A DNA stretch of 64,000 bases from VMCP01 sp964408945 (GTDB lineage Bacteria > Bacteroidota > Bacteroidia > NS11-12g > UBA955), in assembly GCA_964408945.1 (NCBI GenBank), contig CAYPBJ010000004.1:82247-146246 (forward strand). Direction: 5' to 3'. The position numbers and the translations under genes are program-made. Below the pieces are notes generated by a model, which saw nothing but the letters and a program-made list of their open reading frames with translations, did no database searches and had not been told where the DNA came from. Shown piece after piece: positions 60,203 to 64,000 of the stretch; position 1 is the stretch's first letter; the number at the start of each line of letters is the position of its first letter.

Positions 60203-61957
60203 ATGAAGCGATTTCTAAAATACTTTGGAGTTTTCTTACTGGGTTTTTTCTCCTCAATTGTGACTCTCGTCATTTTGATTGCTATTTCAGTAGCCCAATT
60301 TGGAGGTGAAAAAGAACCTGAACCACTTTCAGAAAATTCTTGGTTAACTATCAATTTGCCATCGGTTTTAAACGACAAATCTGAATCTGATCCTTTTGGA
60401 GAGTTATTTGCTGGCTTTGCTGGACAAGAACCTTTGGGATTAAACCAAATTATGAATGCTATAGAAAATGCTCAAAATAATGATAAAATTACAGGCATAT
60501 TATTGGACCCGGGTTTTTTTGCAAGCGGATTTGGACAAGCAGAAGAGATCAGAAATGCGTTATTGAATTTTAAAAAGTCTGGTAAACCCGTAGTTGCTTA
60601 TTCCGAAAACTATACAGAACAAGGTTATTACATAGCCAGCGTTTGCAGTAAAATATTTTTAAATCCCAAAGGTCTTATTGAATTCAATGGTTTATCTAAC
60701 GGAGTAGTCATGTACAAAGGCATGCTTGATAAATTAGGTGTTGAATTTCAAGTTTTCAAAGTAGGTAAATTCAAAGGAGCTGTAGAACCGTTTATCCAAA
60801 ATCAGTTATCAGATGAAAATAAATCCCAAATCAGAGAATATATCAACAGCATCCATGATCATGCTATTTCAAAAATATCTGTAGCTAGAGGTATATCAAT
60901 TGATTCGCTCAGATTGATATCCTACAATGGACAAATGTTTTTATCAAAGCATGCTGAAAGATACAAATTTGTAGATCAATTAGGATACAAAGATGAGGTT
61001 GAGTCTTGGATTGAAAAAAAATACAAAACAAGAAATCAAATTTCACTACGGAAATTCCTAAAGAACGAAGCTGAATATACATATTCTGAAAATAAAATTG
61101 CGATTTTGTATGCTGAAGGAGAAATTGTAAGCGGTGTCGCTTCTCAATCTGGAAGTCAAATTGCAAGCGATGATTTAGTAAAAGAAATTCGAAAAATCAG
61201 GGAGAATGATCAAATCAAAGCATTGGTGCTGAGAGTGAATAGTCCTGGTGGAAGTTCGTTAGCCAGTGATATTATTTCTAGAGAAATTGAACTTACAAAA
61301 AAGAAAATGCCCGTAATCGTAAGTTTTGGTAATGTTGCGGCGTCAGGAGGATATTATATTTCATGTTTAGCAGATAGTATTTTTGCCCAACCCAACAGCA
61401 TAACTGGAAGTATTGGCGTATTTGCTCTGTTTCCAAACACACAAAAACTATACAAAGAAAAATTTGGTCTCACTTATGAATCAATAAATACCGGAGAGAA
61501 TTCAGAATTATGGAGACCCGATCAAGGCATCAGTCCTATACAAGGAGCTAAAATTCAGGCGATGGTTGATCAAATTTATGATGATTTTTTGAGTGTCGTT
61601 TCTAAAGGAAGAAAAATGAGTAAAGAATCTGTTCACGAAATTGCTCAAGGAAGGGTCTACAGCGGTTTAAGAGCCAAAGAACTTGGTTTAATAGATGGTG
61701 TAGGTGGCATAGATAGAGCCATTATTTCCGCATCAAATAAGGCAAAATTAAAAGATTATAAGATCATGGTTTACCCAGAGCCAAAGAATCCGTTTGAAGC
61801 TTTATTGGGTGATGAATTTAGTGATGCCTTCGCAAATCAACAACTAAAGTTGGCTGAGGAATTGGGAATAAACTCATCTGTAATTAAAGAACTTCAATCC
61901 ATTAAATCCATGCAAGGATATCAAATGAGATTACCTTGGTCGATGGATATTCGCTGA
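60203..61957 (+). CDS. sppA: Signal peptide peptidase SppA, long form
   Basis: A 584-residue inner-membrane serine protease that degrades released signal peptides. One N-terminal membrane anchor (residues about 8-30) is followed by two tandem S49 domains. The general-base Lys is in the N-terminal domain (Lys-Val-Gly-Lys-Phe-Lys-Gly-Ala near 187-194) and the nucleophilic Ser in the C-terminal domain (Asn-Val-Ala-Ala-Ser-Gly-Gly-Tyr-Tyr near 380), the arrangement of E. coli SppA (618 residues). Gly-Ser-Ile-Gly-Val-Phe follows as expected. Downstream lies the TetR operator-like repeat. Confidence 0.95.
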   Translation: MKRFLKYFGVFLLGFFSSIVTLVILIAISVAQFGGEKEPEPLSENSWLTINLPSVLNDKSESDPFGELFAGFAGQEPLGLNQIMNAIENAQNNDKITGILLDPGFFASGFGQAEEIRNALLNFKKSGKPVVAYSENYTEQGYYIASVCSKIFLNPKGLIEFNGLSNGVVMYKGMLDKLGVEFQVFKVGKFKGAVEPFIQNQLSDENKSQIREYINSIHDHAISKISVARGISIDSLRLISYNGQMFLSKHAERYKFVDQLGYKDEVESWIEKKYKTRNQISLRKFLKNEAEYTYSENKIAILYAEGEIVSGVASQSGSQIASDDLVKEIRKIRENDQIKALVLRVNSPGGSSLASDIISREIELTKKKMPVIVSFGNVAASGGYYISCLADSIFAQPNSITGSIGVFALFPNTQKLYKEKFGLTYESINTGENSELWRPDQGISPIQGAKIQAMVDQIYDDFLSVVSKGRKMSKESVHEIAQGRVYSGLRAKELGLIDGVGGIDRAIISASNKAKLKDYKIMVYPEPKNPFEALLGDEFSDAFANQQLKLAEELGINSSVIKELQSIKSMQGYQMRLPWSMDIR

Positions 61958-61976
61958 TTATCGATATCTACAACAA

Positions 61977-62010
61977 ATTGGAAACTTTAAAAGATTAAAT
62001 AGTTTCCAAT
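61977..62010. promoter_or_regulatory. Perfect 10-bp inverted repeat upstream of the TetR gene
   Basis: ATTGGAAACT (61977-61986) and AGTTTCCAAT (62001-62010) are perfect inverted repeats 14 bases apart, just upstream of the -7 box at 62025. The position suits an operator through which the TetR protein would repress its own operon. No T-run follows, so a terminator for sppA is less likely. Confidence 0.6.
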
Positions 62011-62024
62011 GAAAATTAAATCGG

Positions 62025-62032
62025 TAATTTTG
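62025..62032 (+). promoter_or_regulatory. -7 promoter box for the TetR-TolC operon
   Basis: TAATTTTG, an exact TAnnTTTG, 9 bases before the ATG at 62042 and 14 bases after the inverted repeat. It makes the longer frame starting at 62009 unlikely. Confidence 0.5.
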
Positions 62033-62041
62033 CGCTGGATT

Positions 62042-62656
62042 ATGACAGTTCGTCCTGAATTATCGCAACGAATAATTGAAACTGCTGAGAAACTTTATTT
62101 TGAGCGTGGCATCAAGTCTGTTTCAATGGATGATGTTTGCCAGCAACTCGGCATATCCAAAAAGACCATATACCAAGTATTTAGGGATAAAGAGTCTCTT
62201 GTTAAAGAAGTAGTATTTAATCACTTCGAGCAAATCGAATCTGAAATTTCTCGAATTGAGGGTCAAGAATCACACCCTATCAAGCAACTTTTACAAACTG
62301 CAGAATTTGCCATTGAACAACTTTCAAAAGTGAATCCGGTTATGAATCAGGATTTAAAAAAGTATCATCCGAATATTTATCAAGAGATGGTAAAAACTCG
62401 AGGTTCATTTATTGAGAATCATTTGCTTAAAAATATTCAATTGGGCAGAGAATTAGGGTGTTACCGATTAAACTTCAACGCGGAAGGCATTTCGCAGGCA
62501 TTCTCATTATTGCTGTATGCAACAACTGATGCAATAAGCAGAGGTGAAAGCAAATTTCAACCAAAGATCATTGATGATATCATTGTTTATCACTTACGAG
62601 GGATTGCAAATGATCAAGGAACCATTTTTTTAGAAACAAACCACACACATGAATAA
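62042..62656 (+). CDS. TetR/AcrR family regulator of an efflux operon
   Basis: A 204-residue repressor-type protein. The N-terminal HTH (residues about 8-55) has Ile-Ile-Glu-Thr-Ala-Glu-Lys-Leu-Tyr-Phe-Glu-Arg-Gly, Ser-Met-Asp-Asp-Val, Leu-Gly-Ile-Ser-Lys-Lys-Thr-Ile-Tyr and Phe-Arg-Asp-Lys-Glu, a textbook TetR domain. The C-terminal helical domain (about 60-200) should bind an inducer; it contains His-Pro-Ile-Lys-Gln-Leu-Leu and is otherwise not recognised. The TolC-family gene overlaps its end by 8 bases, so it controls and shares the transcript of an efflux system, probably through the repeat at 61977-62010. Confidence 0.92.
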   Translation: MTVRPELSQRIIETAEKLYFERGIKSVSMDDVCQQLGISKKTIYQVFRDKESLVKEVVFNHFEQIESEISRIEGQESHPIKQLLQTAEFAIEQLSKVNPVMNQDLKKYHPNIYQEMVKTRGSFIENHLLKNIQLGRELGCYRLNFNAEGISQAFSLLLYATTDAISRGESKFQPKIIDDIIVYHLRGIANDQGTIFLETNHTHE

Positions 62657-64000
62657 ATATATTCTCACATTTTGCCTTCTGTTGGGCATTAAAATGAACA
62701 TTGGCTTTGCACAACGCGACACTTCTTCGGGGAGTTTGTCGCTATCACTAAAAGAAGCAATAGAAACAGCCGTAAAGAACAACTACGAATTAAAGAAGGC
62801 GGGAATTGATGTAAAAATCTCAAATGAAACCGTTAAGCAAACCGTTGCCATAGGTTTACCACAAGTTTCAGCTACGGGAAATTATCAGAGTTTTGTTACC
62901 ATACCTGGTCAATGGATCAAGAACTTTGCCCCAACTCCAGGTGCTCCAGATTACATATTCTTGCAATTTCAACAAAAATATGTCAGTTCTGGCTCATTAG
63001 GTGTCAATCAATTATTATTCGATGGTTCATACTTAGTTGGATTAAAAGCAACCCAAGAATTCCTGAACATGAGTAAATATTTGGAAGCTAAAACCAAATA
63101 TGATGTTCAAATAAATGTTTGCAAGTCATATTTAATGGCAGCGAGCACTCAAATGAATTTGGATTTGATACGCTCAAATATTAAAGCGGTTGAAAAAACT
63201 TTAAATGATGTAAAGGCCTTAAATAAAGAAGGTTTCACAGAGGATCTTGATGTAAAAAGACTTCAATTGTCTTTGAATAATTTAAAAGTACAAGAAAAGA
63301 AAATTGAAAATGCCATTGAAACGTTGTTAAACATTTTAAAAATTCAAATGGGCATTGACGTTTCTCAAAAAATTGAATTGAGCGATGACATTGAAAAAAT
63401 CAATTCCATTTTTACAGTCAATGTTGATGGTGAAATTTCATTGAACTCCACTCAAAATAGACCTGAATTTAACATTTTAAAGCAAAGCATTCGTTTGGGT
63501 GAATTAGATAGAAAAAGATATCAAATGGGTATGTTACCTCGATTAGTTGGATTTTATCAGCACCAAGAAAATACGCAGCGTCCTGAATTCAACTTCTTCA
63601 AAGATCAAAATTCCCTAACCATTAATAATAGTTGGGTTCCATCCGATGTTGTCGGATTACAGATTCAATGGACACTTTTTGACGGATTGAGTACTGTTTC
63701 AAAAATTCGGGAAGTCAGATATAGAACAGATAAAGCTAAAACCGATTTAGCTGCATTCAATAATGCAGCATTTGCTGAGGCATTAAATGCTCAAAAAACA
63801 TACATCAATCAATTGGATCAAGCAGCCAGTCAAAAGCAAAATATGGATTTGGCACAGGAAATCTATAAAATGGCAAATATGAAATTCTCTGAAGGAGTGG
63901 GTAGTTCTTTGGAAATCGTTCAAAGTGAAACAGAATTGAAAAATGCTCAAATCAACTATTTAAACGCTTTATACGATTTGGTAATTGCTAAAATTGACTA
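62649..64000 (+). CDS. TolC-family outer-membrane efflux protein, truncated by the window end
   Basis: An open frame of 450 codons running off the window. A signal peptide (Ile-Leu-Thr-Phe-Cys-Leu-Leu-Leu-Gly, ending Gly-Phe-Ala-Gln) precedes the first outer-membrane-efflux repeat with Leu-Lys-Glu-Ala-Ile-Glu-Thr-Ala-Val-Lys-Asn-Asn-Tyr near residue 35 and Gly-Leu-Pro-Gln-Val near 68. The second repeat begins with Arg-Pro-Glu-Phe and Met-Leu-Pro-Arg-Leu, then Leu-Phe-Asp-Gly, Lys-Phe-Ser-Glu-Gly and Ala-Gln-Ile-Asn-Tyr-Leu-Asn-Ala. This fits a trimeric periplasm-spanning channel. Its ATG overlaps the TetR gene; adaptor and pump genes are expected beyond 64000. Confidence 0.93.
   Translation, partial: MNKYILTFCLLLGIKMNIGFAQRDTSSGSLSLSLKEAIETAVKNNYELKKAGIDVKISNETVKQTVAIGLPQVSATGNYQSFVTIPGQWIKNFAPTPGAPDYIFLQFQQKYVSSGSLGVNQLLFDGSYLVGLKATQEFLNMSKYLEAKTKYDVQINVCKSYLMAASTQMNLDLIRSNIKAVEKTLNDVKALNKEGFTEDLDVKRLQLSLNNLKVQEKKIENAIETLLNILKIQMGIDVSQKIELSDDIEKINSIFTVNVDGEISLNSTQNRPEFNILKQSIRLGELDRKRYQMGMLPRLVGFYQHQENTQRPEFNFFKDQNSLTINNSWVPSDVVGLQIQWTLFDGLSTVSKIREVRYRTDKAKTDLAAFNNAAFAEALNAQKTYINQLDQAASQKQNMDLAQEIYKMANMKFSEGVGSSLEIVQSETELKNAQINYLNALYDLVIAKID

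Noticed and set aside
1..64000. Search for a defence island, prophage, toxin-antitoxin pair or integrated element
   Set aside because: No integrase, transposase, attachment duplication, restriction or Cas-like protein was seen; the genes are mostly housekeeping and base composition looks uniform apart from the 50.7 kb hairpin.

Overview
The window looks like ordinary core chromosome of a free-living member of the Bacteroidota. The evidence is an AT-rich sequence, four proteins with type IX secretion (Por) C-terminal sorting domains, DUF4837 and TIGR02757 proteins, a LytS/LytTR pair, a long coiled-coil outer-membrane protein, and at least twelve exact TAnnTTTG promoter elements, the Bacteroidetes -7 consensus. 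No ribosomal RNA, convincing tRNA, insertion sequence, prophage or CRISPR array was seen. A run of exactly 100 N (51327-51426) shows this is a draft assembly scaffold. Gene density is very high: no gene-free stretch reaches 300 bases, and the longest gaps (about 120-160 bases) hold promoters and palindromes.

Layout. 1-6.2 kb: end of a short-chain dehydrogenase, MarC membrane protein, GT4 glycosyltransferase, dapD (lysine/peptidoglycan), a dipeptidyl-peptidase IV, an HMG-CoA-lyase-like enzyme and an XRE regulator. 6.3-12.1 kb: a LytTR response regulator, a LytS-type kinase and a small membrane protein, then an LTA-synthase-like sulfatase and an NHL/PKD type IX substrate. 12.1-15.2 kb: purC and phoH, divergent from a SAM-hydrolase-fold (DUF62) protein and a small monooxygenase-fold protein. 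15.2-24.8 kb: a GlcD-type flavoprotein divergent from an OmpR two-component system, then the minus-strand run lipoprotein-dnaE-GT2-HI0933 flavoprotein with overlapping stop and start codons. 24.9-35.3 kb: recF, ald, a LysM transglycosylase, then DUF4837-purN-metB-TIGR02757-trxA closed by a clear terminator, then DUF58, pyrC and a GxxExxY protein. 35.4-45.2 kb: a type IX substrate, pyrR-like, hscB, rseP, a GNAT acetyltransferase, maeB, a von Willebrand A type IX substrate and a small protein. 45.3-54.3 kb: fumC, folP, rpe, a TonB-dependent receptor, and a beta-barrel/coiled-coil protein interrupted by the assembly gap. 54.4-64 kb: a giant 1902-residue type IX substrate, sppA, and a TetR-TolC efflux operon cut by the window end.

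The genes cover housekeeping metabolism (purine, pyrimidine, folate, lysine, pentose phosphate, malate/fumarate), replication and repair (dnaE, recF), and envelope biology. I found no clearly new defence or mobile system. The points most worth a second look are the giant protein with three repeats of about 410 residues, the 72-bp repeat array that broke the assembly, the DUF62 protein lacking its family's catalytic motif, a perfect operator-like inverted repeat in front of the TetR-TolC operon, and the many promoter elements lying only 5-9 bases from start codons, which suggests leaderless transcripts.
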